Positions 1 to 13,395 of a stretch of DNA of 64,000 nucleotides are shown in pieces (within the stretch, counting starts at the first letter, position 1; each line of letters opens with the position of its first letter). Made by a program: the position numbers and the translations under genes. The stretch lies in assembly GCF_963924675.1 (NCBI RefSeq), contig NC_089221.1, positions 134,086,263 through 134,150,262 of the forward strand, written 5' to 3'. The notes under the pieces were generated by a model. The model was not told where the DNA came from. It was given only the letters and a program-made list of their open reading frames with translations, and made no database searches. Source of the stretch: Phocoena phocoena. Lineage: Eukaryota; Chordata; Mammalia; Artiodactyla; Phocoenidae.

Positions 1-663
1 TGGCTCCTGCAGAACACTGCTGCCTCAACAGGAGACATACCCAAGGAATGAATGCCAGTCCCAACCCAAAACCATTTTCTTATTTCCAGCAGACTTTTTT
101 TTATCACATATCTCTGTAACTGTTAAGATTTTCATTTTCTTTTGAAACAGTACTCTAGTGTTTTGTGAAAAATACTCTGGGAGACATTAATAGGTGTTGT
201 GTGAGAAATGTGTTACGTGGTAAGGTTTAGGAAATGTTATGTAAAACAAAGGCAACTTTATTACTGCAACACTTGTTGGAGGCTTTACTATTCTCAAGTG
301 CATTATGAATCTCCAACAGGGACTATATTAAACATTTCTAAAACTTTGGGGACAAGACACCTTTTCCCTTGGGACATTTTGAAAGTGTCCCAAGAAACCC
401 ACTTTGATGTATTTTTTTAAAAAGGCCCTTTTTTCCAAACTTCCAAAAATACTGTCAGTTGATACCTTTTACCTTACCATTATTTTTAGTATCTGTTATT
501 TCTCATTTTTAACCTAATGAAAACCTTTTATGTTTTTAAACTCTTATCTGTTGACTGGCTTTCAGCCTTTTACCTTGCTTTACTTCTTATTTATTTTTAT
601 CACACTTAAAAAAAACTCTTGATTGAACTTTATTGTTGATCTAAGTTATACATATACTTTTTC

Positions 664-785
664 TTTTTTTAAATTTGGCTGTGCCATGCAACTTGCAGGA
701 TCTTAGTTACCTGACCAGAGATCGAACCCAGGCCCTGGCAGTGAAAGCACTGAGTCCTAATCACTGCACCGCCACGGAATTCCCT
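664..785 (-). mobile_element. tRNA-derived SINE, short body, minus
   Basis: A T-rich tail is followed by TTTGGCTGTGCCATGCAACTTGCAGGATCTTAGTTACC and ends ACTGCACCGCCACGGAATTCCC. It belongs to the same old subfamily as the copy at 11,663. Confidence 0.86.
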
Positions 786-1439
786 CAATATTATTTTAAG
801 ACTCATCTGTTTTACTCTTTTTGTAAAGTCCTTTCTGCATTGGGTTTTAAAAAACTTTAAAACTTTATTCCAACCCCTTCAAAGTTCTCACGTTATTTCA
901 GCTTCAAGTTTTAATTTCTTAATCCTCATTTAATAACCATATGTTAAACATCTTTATTTCCTATATATTTTACTTATTTTATGATATTTTATAATGCACA
1001 GCTGAACAAGAAGAACCAAAGCAAAGAGCTCAGGAAAAGAGATGGATGGCCTCTCCCCGTGGCCCCTTACTCTCACACTGGTAGCTGCTTTTCTAGGCTC
1101 CCTCATGCAGAGCTAACATTTTTCACAAGGATCAATTAAATACATATATGAGATACCCCAAAAGAAAGTCCCAAGAGCGGGAAAAAAATGATTATTCTTA
1201 CAAATTAGTGCTGCTTTTTAACAATAAAATGTTAGTTCTTATGTATTTGAGAGGTAGCAACATGAAGGTAGCTTCACTGTTTTGCATCCTGATATATAAT
1301 CTCAGGGCACATCATAAAGCTGGGCAGGCTGGGTGCAGTTGTTGGGATGTCTGGAGTCATCTTCAGGAGTCTTTTCCCTCAATGCCTACTTCCCATTAAC
1401 TTCCAGAACCTGTTCAATCTGCATTAAAAATACAGGCAC

Positions 1440-2400
1440 TATCTCTAGCCTAGACTCCTACAAAAGCATTTAACAATCTCTCTATTTCAGGTGTATTGTC
1501 CTTTTATTCATCCTCCAAAGCACAATCAGATTCATCTTCCTAATATTTAGTGTTGGTCATGTTAGTCTACCACAAACTCATTACCACCTTCCCCTTGAAA
1601 CATCTTCCTCCTCCTGTACAGTGAACAGTACCATCCTGGGTTATGGCTTGAACATCACTATTGATTACTTCTCTCCCGTCTTCTAGCTAGCATCCAATCC
1701 ATTCCCAGGTCTTTTCAACCCCATTTTCTAAGTATCTCTCAAATATGTCCATCCACTTCTAGCTACACACACTGCCACTACCTTGGTCCAGGGTGACCAC
1801 CATTTCTCACAGGGATTCCTGCCAACAACCTTGTAACCAGTCTCTCTGCTTCCCCTCTATCTTCCAACAGGCTAGAAACAAAGTGAACTCTTGCTGAAAT
1901 ACAAATCCTATTTATCTCAGCTCCCATTTTAAATCCAGCAAAGTCTTCCTTATTACCTTCAAGATGAAGTCCACATTCCTTCATATGAGATACCAATTTA
2001 TTTCTTCAGTCCCATCACTGTTATTTTCTCCAGGTCTCTGCACATGCTATTCCCTCTGTTTCTAAATCCTCTGCCCAAACATCCCATCCCCCCCACCTAA
2101 TCCCACCTTATCATCAGATTTTAGCTTAAATGCTACTTCTTCCAAGAAATCTTCCTTCAACTCTGGGGATCTGCCTATGTGCTCTACACAGCAAAGCACA
2201 TTATGTGCTTTCTATTACCTTGAACTAAAACTAAAACCAGTGCACTATATAATGGACGTGTTTGTTTACTTGCCTGTCTCCCCTTCTAGACTGAAAACAT
2301 CCAGAGGACACAAATTGTCTAACTCACTTAAAATCCCCAGTACCAGGAACAGGCTTGGTGACAGCAGATGTTTAATAAATATTTATTGACTAATTAAACA
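1440..2400 (+). mobile_element. L2 LINE remnant, plus
   Basis: The stretch reads like the L2 3' region: CAGGTCTCTGCACATGCTATTCCCTC, later TTCCAAGAAATCTTCCTTCAAC, then CCCCAGTACCAGGAACAGGCTTGG..TTTAATAAATATTTATTGACTAA. The frames through it are noise. Confidence 0.75.
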
Positions 2401-2439
2401 AAAGGATTAAAATCCTTATAGCTTCTTTCCTCTGACTAA

Positions 2440-2760
2440 AAAAAGTCCTTGTTGGTCATGCAGGTGATCAGGACCTACATAATCTGGACTCAACCTATCT
2501 GTCTAGCCTTTTCTCCCACTACTTCTGTTTCATTTACTTTACAGGATAATCATACTGTATTACTAGTTGGAATTTAAACATGCCCTTTACTTTCTTACCT
2601 GAGTAACTGTTCACTCCTGGAATCCCCACCTCTTCTTTCAGTTAAAATCAAGCCTAGTATTAAACAAAGATGTAAAAATGAAGACTTCCTGACTCTTTCC
2701 AGCCCATAGTCTCCCTTTCCTATGAAGAAATAAACATTATAAATTATATTCTGCCCATAC
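2440..2760 (+). mobile_element. Possible L2 remnant, plus
   Basis: CACCTACATAATCTGGACTC-like and TTCACTCCTGGAATCCCCACCTC phrases resemble the L2 3' region, but divergence is high and the boundaries are guesses. Confidence 0.4.
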
Positions 2761-3424
2761 AACGGCTATGTATGAATTTATCTTAATTCCCTTAATAAAA
2801 TATAAGTTTTTAAAAAGCAAGTAGAGTTGATTATTTGAGGACTCTGTATTTGTTAGTTTTTATTTGCTCACTGAAATGTATTTTTAACACCAAAATCAAT
2901 ATTCACAGTGCTTTTGTGGTCATTTGTGAAGAGTACAGCAAAACATTTGAGTCATCTGTCATGCATTCCCAGATGAAGTCAAAAAGTTGATGCTCTGTCT
3001 TCTTGTTTGAGTTCTTGTACTGTAAACAAACATCCTTTCTCTGGTCTATTCAGTACTGCTTTTTCACATCTTTATGATTTTTCTTGATTTCATTGTTTAA
3101 TATGGCCCCCAAGCTGACTGCTGAAGAGCTGTCTAGTGTTTCTAAAAGTAAGGAGCTTATGATGTGCCTTACAGAGAATATACCTATGTTAGATAAGACA
3201 TGAAGTATAGTGTACTTGGCCCTGAGTTCAATGTTAATGAATCAACAATATTAGAGAAGGTGACTTTAAACAGAAACACACATAAAAGAAGGTTACTAAT
3301 TGGTTGATGAAAATGTGACCAGAGGCCTACAGGAAACTAACCTTGTACTTCCCCTATGAACAAAGGTTCAGTGTTTGCAGTGACTTTTTAAAACATAACT
3401 ACCTCAAATAATCAGAATTGACTG

Positions 3425-3525
3425 TACTCCATGTTATGCATTTTTGTTTCCCTCTCAGTGCCTAACAATGAATGCCTCACATAAAATGGGTATTTAATAA
3501 CTGACCAGTGAATACATAAATGAAA
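3425..3525 (+). mobile_element. L2 3' end fragment, plus
   Basis: TGTTTCCCTCTCAGTGCCTAAC..ATAAAATGGGTATTTAATAACTGACCAGTGAATAC matches the terminal L2 pattern. Confidence 0.5.
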
Positions 3526-4229
3526 TCTATGATCTCCTGGTAACAGAGAGGGGTGGATGGAAGATAAGGAAGCTGAGATTAAGATATGAATAGAGAGGAC
3601 TAAAATAAACACCCACTGATCAACAAATACACAAAAGAGAATGATATAAGAAATACTACCCTCACAAAATTTCTTTTTTAAAAAGCTGACATAGAATGTT
3701 TCAATCTCAGGCTTTTTGGAATCACAGCAAGAAAGACTTGTTAATTTACTATATATCCCTTAAAATTAGCTTACTGACCCCTAGCAAAGACTTAAAAAGT
3801 TAAGATACCTTGGCATAGGACTTCTGTGTCCCACAGAAACATGTAAAGAGCTAAATATGAAATTGAAGGCTAAAAAAACCCCCCAAAAAACTTCAAACAC
3901 TTTAAACTTCCTACTCATGCTCAGTATCAACTACGAATTTGAGACCATCATGAATTTCACTTCTCTAGATGCTGGAATTCTAATACACAAGCAGCCCTCC
4001 CTTTGCATGGCACCTTGTTAACTGAAACTCATACATACTGGACCAGGCCCTCACTTGGCACAATCTATTACCACAGAAGAACTGAGCAAAGCAAAGACTG
4101 CATAGCAGTAATTCTTGTGTGTTCCTTCCAAAGTAACACAAATGGCAGAGGTAAATGAGCACATTTTATTGCCTGCTTCACATTCTATTCCATAAGATGG
4201 CCATATATATTTGTTTATTGGTTCTTAAA

Positions 4230-4465
4230 CACTTATGTAACTCTACAGGCCAGGCAATGTCTAAGCCCTTTAAAAACAATTCATCTAATTCTCCTAACAA
4301 CTCTATGAGACAGTATTATTATCCCCATTTTACAGATGAGGAAACTGAGGTACAAAGAGGTTATCTCACTCTAGGCCACACAACCATTAGTGACCTCAGT
4401 ATTTGAACCTAGATGATCCGACTCCAGAGATAAAGGTCCAGAGCTTACACTCCTAACTGCTATGC
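4230..4465 (-). mobile_element. MIR SINE, minus
   Basis: TTATTATCCCCATTTTACAGATGAGGAAACTGAGG is the reverse complement of the MIR core, followed by CATTAGTGACCTCAG and GCTATGCTATAA. Confidence 0.85.
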
Positions 4466-4479
4466 TATAATCATGACTT

Positions 4480-5035
4480 TAACCAGTGCCCCCCTCCTAC
4501 TCTTGCCCCCACCCTCAATCTATTATTCAACTCAGTACCAAGAGTAAGGTACATAAGTGAGATCATTTCACTCCTTTGCTTATCAAAATTCCTCACTGGC
4601 TTTATACACTTAAAATAAATCCAAACTCCATGGAATGGCCTACAAGTCCCTGAGCCTATCACTTCTCTTCCACATGCTCTTACCATATTGTTCTCTAACC
4701 TTCTCACCAGCTCTTTCCCCACTCTGGGTCTTTGCTCACTCCATAATGCCCTCTCTCTGGAACACTCCTCCTTTACTCTGTGTGCTCTAAATTCTTTAAG
4801 TCTTAATGTAGATACCATATTCTCAGGTCTCATCTCACCACCCTAATTAAAACAGCCCCATTCATCATTCTCTACTTCAGCCCCTTTTCTTCATAACACT
4901 CAAAAAATACGTAATTATTTTGCTTACTTGTTCTTTTTATCTCTCCCCACCAAAACTTGCTTACAACTATACTTCAAGTATCTGAAAGAGTTCCAGATGA
5001 TCAGTAAATATTCATTAAGTGAATAAGCCAGGTTG
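4480..5035 (+). mobile_element. L2 LINE remnant, plus
   Basis: CTCCATGGAATGGCCTACAAG, CACTCTGGGTCTTTGCTCACTCC and TCTCTGGAACACTCCTCC are L2 3' region phrases, ending with CAGTAAATATTCATTAAGTGAATAAG. Confidence 0.8.
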
Positions 5036-5039
5036 TCCT

Positions 5040-7200
5040 GTGGCTTCCTGCAATCCTTAGTACAACACCTCATTCTCTTTGTTGTATGGGTATCTGACAT
5101 GAGAAGCACACCTATAATTTGAGTTTTCTCTATCAGAGATTATCTAAGCATTAAGAATATAACTCATTCATTAAAAGATGATCATCACCATTTATTCTAA
5201 AAAACTCATCTGAAAATTATCAGTCTAAAGGGAATGTTAATTATGTAGTTATTATTTTCAAATTATTCCTTATAAATCTCAACATGAACAAAGGGATATT
5301 ACCTATGTTAAATTCAAACACCAGTGTTGTATCTCCAGCAAGTTTCTCAAGCTCTTCTAATTCTTAATGTTCAAATTACTTTTATTTAATTATTTAAAAT
5401 TGTGTAATTTTGCTGCGTTTTAACATTTATGCATATATAGTTATTTTTTTAATTGTTCAGAAAATGAGACTCTCAACATATGGCCAGTTTTCTCCAATTT
5501 AAGTCAAAAGCGTTTCATATTCCAAATGAGTTTTATCTATTTGGTTTGGGGGTAAAGTAGGCATAAGTCTACACTTAAGCTATACATCCTAAGATTATCT
5601 ACAGGAAATTAATCTTCAATACTTATTTCTACAAATATCACAAACGTAAGTATTTTACATTTGCTAGCTAAATAAAGCACCAACATCCAGCATTCTAATT
5701 AGAACAGTACTGCCATAATTAAGTGAGACTTAAATTACTCAGTAATCAGCTGCTAGTATAAACAATTCAAAAGCCAAACAGGAGATATAATAAAAAGTAT
5801 GTGAAGTACAGGTAGATGGTTGTAACATGAAATACCATTAGGAAAAGTGTACTCTGTGACAGCATTTTATTGACATAATCAGATTATCTACAGTGTATAT
5901 ACCTGTATAGCAAGTGCTTTGATTTTTGTCTTTTCATACTTAATTGATTCACTGAAAGCAAATTACATTGCTGGATGTGGGAATAGCAGGAGAGAATAGC
6001 AATGCAGCATCCTTCACAAATCTTATTCTCTTAAGGTTTAAAAATACGAAAACAAAATGTTAAACTTTAATTATCCAAAAGAAAAATACCATCACCACAT
6101 TTCCAAAGAGGTCTTTATCCCACGTGCCACCTCTCTGTACTGTAGGTGTTCCTACATGTAAGAAGTTCTAGCAACATCTTAATTATGACAAAAATCTCTC
6201 TAATCTACAAAAAAATCACTTTTTAAAATCTGTCCCACTGCTAAAAAGAACCAAAGCCAGGGGTCCTTGCAGAAATGGCTGACTCCAGGGCTGAAGCAGT
6301 GAAAATACAGGACAAGCTTGAAACACCTTGTGCCAGAAAGGGCGAAAAAAAATAAAATGGCATGACGAAAGGATACAGGCCAGCTTCACGGGGCTCTCAC
6401 TGGCTACATCAGTGACAATTTGAGTCCTGAAATAAGTGGCAGACAGTAATGGATTACAATCCACTCAATAAAATGAAAATCCATGAGAGAGGGATGGAGG
6501 AAAGAAAAAAAATAACAGCTCTTGCTTAAAGTAAACTGATAACTCTGAAGAGAAGGGGAGGGATGAGCATCACTATTTTTAACCATTATAGTAAAGACTG
6601 GCTCAAGCAATCATCTGTAGATGCTAAATCCAGGGGGGGAGTCTGATGAGGAGGGGGTCTCAGAGTATCTCCCCACAGATTGCTTATTACTTGCAATTAG
6701 ATAAATAGTTACTATATGGTAGAGGAGTCAAACAACACCTTGACTGAGTGACCAAAATTAACATCACTATTACGCAACATATAGAAATTGTTTTCCCCCT
6801 GAAAAGGACACAGCATCACTTAATGTAATTTTCCAGCTCAGAAAACATAACCCGAGGAAGTATCAGCTAAACTTAAATTGAGGAATATTTTATAAAATAA
6901 CTGGTCTGTAACCTTCAAAAGTGCCAGTGTCATTTTTGTTAGGAAAGAAAGGTTAAGGAACTCTTCATTAAAGGAGAGTAAAGAGTCATGACAATTAAAT
7001 ACATGATCCCGGATAGAATCCTGTACTGGAGTGGGATAACTGGCAATATTGGAATATGGGCTACAGGGAGATAAAATTATTGTTTCAACGTTAAATCTTC
7101 TGAATCTGCTAACTATATCATAGCCATATGGAGAATAAACCTTGTTCTTAGAAAATACACTTAAGTCTTGAGGCAAAGGGGTCATGTAACCTACTTTCAA
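5040..7200. other. AT-rich intronic DNA, nothing recognised
   Basis: This is unique-looking AT-rich DNA. Short open frames have no familiar motif and no coding bias that I can see. I see no repeat with certainty. Confidence 0.5.
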
Positions 7201-7202
7201 AT

Positions 7203-7340
7203 GGATCAGATGAGTGAGTGAGTGAGTGAGTGAGTGAGTGAGTGAGAGAGAAAGAGAGAAAGAGAGAAAGAGAGAAAGAGAGAGAGAGAGAGAGAAAGAG
7301 AAAGAGAGAGAGAGAGAGAGTGAGTGTGCATGTGTGTGCG
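7203..7340. repeat. (TGAG)n / (GAGA)n purine microsatellite
   Basis: About eight TGAG units are followed by GAAAGAGA and GAGAGAGA runs, closing with TGAGTGTGCATGTGTGTGCGC. It is almost pure purine on the plus strand for about 110 bases. The Leu/Ser/Phe-rich minus frame across it is an artefact. Confidence 0.93.
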
Positions 7341-8960
7341 CACGCGCAGAGAAATAGACAGTAGAAGGAGGGAAATGACAAGTAATTATGGCAAAATCTT
7401 TAAAATTGGTGAATATGGATAAAGGGTATACAAGTATTCTCTTTACTATTCTTAAAACTTTGATTTCAAAATAAAAAGTTATTTAAAAATCTGCCTCACT
7501 GCACAACACTGTGAATGTGCTAAACGCTGCTGGATTCAACACTTTAAAATGGTTAATTTCATGCTATGTGAATCTTAACGGCAATAAAAAACATTTTTTT
7601 CCCTAAAACTACTCCTCTAAGTAACACAAATAACTTGGAACAAAGTCAAACTTCATGAAAGGATTGATTGGTTTATTTCTTTTTCATTTCAAGCTGTCAT
7701 TTTCTTGATTCTATAATTTGGAGAACATTTATTTCAGTGTCAAATTAGGCAGTAACTAGCTTTCTCAAGTGCAATCATTCCTCCATTAAAGCATCGAAGA
7801 GTTTTGATAGAGTGAACACTATACATTATGCTTTTAGATATAGAATGCATCAGTTTTAATGTAAAGGAAGTTTATCACAGTTAAAATGCATTATGAAATT
7901 TAGGCTCACCTGACTTTTTATAATTAGTATCATTCTATTTTATAATTAAATTATAGTAAAAAAGAACAATTAGTAGCATAGCATATGCAAATCATTCTTT
8001 TGGTACACCAACTACCACACACACACCCCAAACCACATTAACACGTCAAGCAATGTTAAGTACTTGTATGAGTAAAAAATCCTCAAGGTTAAACATTTCA
8101 CACAACTTATAAATAGGCCAATCACACCCTCAAGGACTCTCTTAGGATTATTCTAGTTACAAAGTTCTCATGAAAAACAGTAATCTATTACCATTTTTTT
8201 AATGACAAAAGTTAATAAAAGCTAGCTAAATGTTATATTTAGATACAACAGTAATGTTCTATTTATGACTCTAAATAACTAGGACACCCATTCCCACTTG
8301 CTAGAAAAACTTTTAGTTAAATATTTAGCATAACGTATTTATTTGAAAATTGTTCTGGAAATACCAGTCATTTCAAATTCAACTGTATATCTTATGACAC
8401 ACGTTAACAATTCAAGCAGAAGTTCCTCAAATGCAACTTCTAATAAATTTTGAAAGCGTAAGCTCCTGAGGTCCATATTTTTTTTAAAGTATGGGAATAT
8501 TATTCCTATTCAACAACCAGAAACAGTCCTTCTCTACTTTAAGCAGCTTCAGACTTGCATTGTTTTGTGCGTAAGTTTAATTGTGAAACAATCTTTCCTA
8601 TTGCTGACGGTTGCTTAAGGTCACTTGCTCAGGTTACTTAGTAAATCAATTTTTTTTTTCCAAAAAAGAAAGGACAGTGTGATGTTTTTCTTATCAAGAG
8701 ATGTCATATGTTAAACTGGTTTCAGAAGCAAATCAAATAACCCAGTGTGTTAAAAAGAGTATAGCATAAGAATTGTTAGCATTATAAATCCCAATTCTAG
8801 TTTTTACAGGTATAATAAAAGAGTAGCTACTAAAATAACAGTAGAAATTTTACTGTTAAAGGGGTTTAAAGTTTATTAAAATTATTTGCCAACTTTTAAA
8901 TTCCTACTCTTTAGAACTAATCTAAGGAATGACAGTTTTTGTTCACCTATATCTTATTTA
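7341..8960. other. AT-rich intronic DNA, few recognisable repeats
   Basis: A small fragment near 7,540-7,595 (GGTTAATTTCATGCTATGTGAATC..GCAATAAAAAAC) resembles the tail of an ancient L1-type element. The remainder is unassigned. Confidence 0.45.
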
Positions 8961-8969
8961 CTGAGAACA

Positions 8970-9085
8970 CAATGGTAAACCTTTTCACAATATATTAACT
9001 CATTTAATTCTCTCAACATTCCTGGAAGGTAGACTTTATGCCCATTTCATACAGAAATGCACAAAAAGTCTCTTGACTTATGATG
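8970..9085 (-). mobile_element. MIR fragment, minus
   Basis: AACTCATTTAATTCTCTCAACATTCCTGGAAGGTAGACTTTATGCCCATTTCATACAG is the reverse of the MIR 3' half. Confidence 0.6.
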
Positions 9086-9089
9086 TCTG

Positions 9090-10000
9090 CCCTCAAATTA
9101 CTCCTCCCACCCCTCATTTAAAAATAAAACTGAAACCCAAAGAAGTTTGCTCAGCTTGGGCATACTCATAACAAATTATCTTTTAAAATATGTGGCACCC
9201 TATTTAAAATACCCTATTAAGGTAAGTTTATTAACTGTATTATGAGACTCCTTCAGGAAAAAAATCTAAAAGAAAGTACTAAAATTACTTAAGCTTAAAA
9301 AAAAGCATAAAACCCTTCTAAGAGAATGAGAAAATTATGAAACATCCTGCACTGGGACAATATGTGAAAACTACATCTTTGTAGACACAAATGCTTGACG
9401 TTGTAGTTTGATCACATCACTTATAGATGTTTTCACTTCTATGTGATTAAGTTCAGATGCACTGCCAAATATCAAACACTAACTGAAAGTATATAACTAA
9501 GAAATCCTATCAATAGAATAATAAAATGAGAAATCGTGCACCTCAGCAGTGATAAGTTTGTAAAACTACCTGTAAGTGAACTCAAATAATTTAAAATTTT
9601 TAAATAAAATTTAAAACTTAAAAATATTAAGTCAGCAATAGTTTTTTCCCCCATTTTCATCCATGATCGATTAAACTTAGATTTACTCAAATGCATTTCC
9701 AAATCCCAAAAACTAGGCTCAATTTTTCTGACATGAAGGGAATTGTTTCCAGAACCTCACTACTAAAATTTTGAAGCCTATATAATTTATTTCCCCTCAA
9801 ACAAACACAAACCAGCAAACATCTACACTTTAAATTATTTAATCTGGACTATGTGATTGGGGTAGAAGGGCGACCTCCCTTTGCAACAGAACAGCTTCTT
9901 AGACAGTATTCAGTAATGTCATCCCCTGCTTGGAACCATTTGGGAGTAGGTTCTTATCAGTGAGCCCACATCGTTTGACCTGCGTTTAAGATTTTTCACT
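9090..10000. other. Intronic DNA, nothing recognised
   Basis: This is AT-rich, unique-looking sequence. No exon of CLINT1 and no confident repeat was seen. Confidence 0.45.
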
Positions 10001-10009
10001 CCATGTTTG

Positions 10010-10315
10010 ATTCCTTATTTGGCCTTATCCTCCTTTCAGCAAACACATATTTTGAAATACCAGGATCTATCTTTTTCATTAAGCCTTTGCTCTGTCTTAA
10101 TTGTTCTTTCCATTCTCTGAATTTCTACAGTATATATACCTATACCCCAAATTCAGATATCATATCATCTTATATTATTCTGTCTTTTTCATGTGCTTGT
10201 CATGTGCATCCACTTCACAGAATCATGAGCTGCTATTGGAACCATAAGGTCTGTCAGTCAGTTTACAGTACTGTACAGTGCTTGTTGTAGATATTTAATA
10301 AGCACTCACTGAAAG
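10010..10315 (+). mobile_element. Probable L2 fragment, plus
   Basis: The end GTACAGTGCTTGTTGTAGATATTTAATAAGCACTCACTGAAAG fits the L2 3' end. Upstream similarity is weak. Confidence 0.45.
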
Positions 10316-10974
10316 ATCCTTATAAGATATGGCGAAGATTAGTAAGGATATCAGTAATGTATTTTCAGTTATTATATACCATTTAAACAAAACCTATGCC
10401 AAAAACATACTCCTTGGATAGGTACATAACGAACTAAGGAAAATTATTCCCAAATTATTCAATCTGAGCATAAGAAAAATTGGGAAAAGTTGTACATAAA
10501 TCAGGGTAATAAGACATAGCACTACAGGCACAGCTAACTGACCACAATATAAAGATCAAAAAATTGTGTGAAACTTATTAAAGTTGTAGAAGCTGGCTAC
10601 AGGGGACTAATTCTGAAACACATACTACAGCTCATGACTGTCATGACATTTTTTTTTAGGATTAATTACAGTGAGCAAGTTCATTACAAGAAAAAAAAGG
10701 TTTCCTTTTTCACCTACAACTGTTTGCTTCTCGATCATTGAGGGGCATCCTACTTACATTATTCAGAGTATTACAAGAGGCCAGAAAAATTTTCTTTTAT
10801 GACTGGTACATATACGGAAGAAAGGAATAAATACTCATTGAATTTGGTTCAGAAGCTTATTATAAACTTTTTTCAAGTAATTTTTAACTTGTTTAAGGCA
10901 TACACTAGTAATTCACCTCTATTACAGTGAATAATGTCTTGTACAAGTTAGCAAAAACTGTTAAATATATGTTC

Positions 10975-11150
10975 TGAAAGCAGACACTAGATTTAAATCT
11001 AGACTCTATTTTCTAGATGTGTTACTTCGGGCAAGTTTCTGGACTTCTCTGTGGTCATTTTCCTCAACCACAAATTGAGAATAATAATAATGTTGTCACT
11101 ATTGTTCTTGGCACATGACAAATGCTCAATAACGATTTGTTTTTATTAGA
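10975..11150 (+). mobile_element. MIR SINE, plus
   Basis: ATGTGTTACTTCGGGCAAGTTTCTGGACTTCTCTGTGG, then ATTGAGAATAATAATAATG and GGCACATGACAAATGCTCAATAACG follow the MIR order. Confidence 0.8.
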
Positions 11151-11209
11151 AATATCTGTACTTAAGAGATTTCCTCAGTAATATAAAACAACTTATCAAA
11201 TTTAACATA

Positions 11210-11340
11210 CTCATTCAAAAGAATATTTATTGAACACCTACTCTACGTCACACACTGTACTTGGAGTAAGTAATATAGCAGTAAACAAAACGAAGTCCCC
11301 GCCCTCAAGGAGCTTATATCCCAGAGGCAGCAGACGGAAC
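11210..11340 (-). mobile_element. L2 3' end, minus
   Basis: TCATTCAAAAGAATATTTATTGAACACCTACTCTACGTCACACACTGTACTTGG and CCCCGCCCTCAAGGAGCTTATA are the reverse complement of the L2 terminus. Confidence 0.8.
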
Positions 11341-11662
11341 AGATTATAGGATTAAAATTTTTATTTGGCTTCATGAGAAATGAGCCACACTTCAGAAACC
11401 CATTCAGTACCAAACTTACAACTATAAACCAAACATATCAAACTAAGGATATTATTTTTAACCATTATGGTTTAACTTCAAGTAAAAAGTTTTAATCATA
11501 CAATCTTAAGTCACTTTTAAAAATTACAAGTGATGAATATGCACTGTTCTTTAATGGTTTGCTAAAACTGCTAAAACTGCATAGAAACAAATAGCAAGAA
11601 AAATAAGAAATTGAATTTTAAATATATGTCTTCTTTCTATTATAAAAATAAAAGCTACCTAA

Positions 11663-11780
11663 GGGAATTCCCTGGCAGGCTAGTGATTAGGACTCCATGC
11701 TTTCACTGAGAGGGTCCCATTCAAGCCCTGGTCGGAGAACTAAGATTGCATAAGTCATGAGGCATGGCCAAAAAAAAAAC
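11663..11780 (+). mobile_element. tRNA-derived SINE, short body, plus
   Basis: The sequence reads GGGAATTCCCTGGCAGGCTAGTGATTAGGACTCC..CAAGCCCTGGTCGGAGAACTAAGATTGC..GGCATGGCCAAAAAAAAA. It is an older cetartiodactyl SINE subfamily with the head only and no CAACTACTGA body. Confidence 0.88.
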
Positions 11781-11784
11781 CCTA

Positions 11785-12785
11785 TCTGGACGAGAAATTT
11801 TTGGAGTGAAACATTTTTAAATGCATACATACACGTTTATCACATAATGGTGAGTTTGTGTGGAAGTTATAAAAAAATTATTTATATTAGAATTAGGTAG
11901 AACTTACTCTCCTAAGAATTTCTAAACTAAATACAATTTGTATGTCAAGAGAAGACACTCCAAAATAATTGGCTAACTAGACTTCTCTTAAGTACAAAAC
12001 ACTCTTGGCTATTGTTGCACATTAACAAAATCACTCATATTTACTACAGTCATAGTCATGCGGAGCTATCAATACATGGGAATGCATTATGTTATTTTAC
12101 CTGTATGAAATTTTCTGGCTAAAGGGCTCTAGTAAGCCAAAAGAATTTCTTGCCAGTTTGGGAGAGTGTACTGAAAAACTGGAAAGCACACTGCAATGTG
12201 CTTTCCTTATATATACTGCTCATCCATTATCAGAGATTATGAATTGGATATCACATTTTAGAGGATTCTTTTTCTTGATTTTGTTCAGTTTCTTTAAGGA
12301 TAGACTGTCAACTTCAAATTGCCCTCACAAAATAAATCTTTTTATATTTTAGAAGAAATATTTTAGATTAGCAGCATCTTTAAAATCTTGAGAAAATACA
12401 AAACAAGCTGAATGAAAATTAGCAGATGGAAATGCAATATGTCCTTCCAAAGACTTTATTCCTTACTTATGTCTTTTGAAAGAGTTATTTCTGTAATATG
12501 CTTTACAATATTCAAGGCATTTGTGATTTGGTGAACACAACATAAGGCATATATTACAGATATTTTTATAAGTTCTCCTATACATTGCTTAACACGTCTA
12601 TTGAGGTGAATATACATTGAAAATGATGATTTATGGATTAAGACACAGCTCTTATATACTTGTAAATAATCTACTCTGACATTTTCTTTACTCCTTCAAA
12701 CACTATATTCCTTTCACTTTTTTCTACACGTTATAAATTGTTATAAATTACTTTTTAAACTATACAATAATGACAGTGTTTCAAG
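11785..12785. other. Intronic DNA, nothing recognised
   Basis: This is AT-rich DNA with no motif or repeat I can name. Confidence 0.45.
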
Positions 12786-12789
12786 ACTT

Positions 12790-12985
12790 TATTTTATGTC
12801 AAGTGCTATGCTAAGTGTTTCACATAAATATAATCCTCACAAGAACCCTGTAAAATAAATACCATCCTATTTTATAGATGGGAAAGTTTGGAGATACTGT
12901 CCCAATCCCCAAGATCACTATTTCTTAGTGGTGGACGTAAGATTTCAATCCAGTTCCGATCTCTGAACCACACTTCTTCCCAGAT
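12790..12985 (-). mobile_element. MIR SINE, minus
   Basis: GTGCTATGCTAAGTGTTTCACATAAATATAATCCTCACAAGAACCCTG and TTTTATAGATGGGAAAG are reversed MIR landmarks. Confidence 0.75.
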
Positions 12986-13030
12986 CCAGTAAACATCACA
13001 TGGAGGTGTCTAAATATAAAAGTGTATATA

Positions 13031-13357
13031 GGACTTCCCTGGTGGCGCAGTGGTTAAGAATCTGCCAGCCAATGCAGGAGACATGGGTTCGAGCCCTCGT
13101 CCGGGAAGATCCCACATGCCGCAGAGCAACTAAGCCTGTGTGCCACAACTACTGAGCCTGCAAGCCACAACTACTGAGCCTGCCTGCCACAACTACTGAA
13201 GCCCACGGGACTAGAGTCTGTGCTCTGCAACAAGAGAAGCCACCACAATGAGAAGACTGCACCACAATGAAGAGTAGCCCCCGTTCACCACAACTAGAGA
13301 AAGCCTGCATGCAGCAACAAAGACCCAAAGCAGACAAAAAAAATTTAATAAAAAAAG
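13031..13357 (+). mobile_element. CHR-type SINE, plus
   Basis: The copy runs from GGACTTCCCTGGTGGCGCAG to GCAGACAAAAAAAATTTAATAAAAAAA. The body has three CACAACTACTGA units with one extra GAGCCTGC repeat. It lies 38 bases before the SINE that L1-A later split. Confidence 0.92.
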
Positions 13358-13395
13358 TCTGGAGAGCTAGCAAATTACTATAAAAATATATAGAT

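Noticed and set aside
7148..7381. Leu/Ser/Phe repeat protein on the minus strand
   Set aside because: It is the translation of the TGAG/GAGA microsatellite.
13031..13357. tRNA gene, from the A-box and B-box-like GGTTCGAGCCC
   Set aside because: The box B-like motif belongs to the tRNA-derived SINE head. No cloverleaf can be folded around it, and the same holds for every other SINE in the window.
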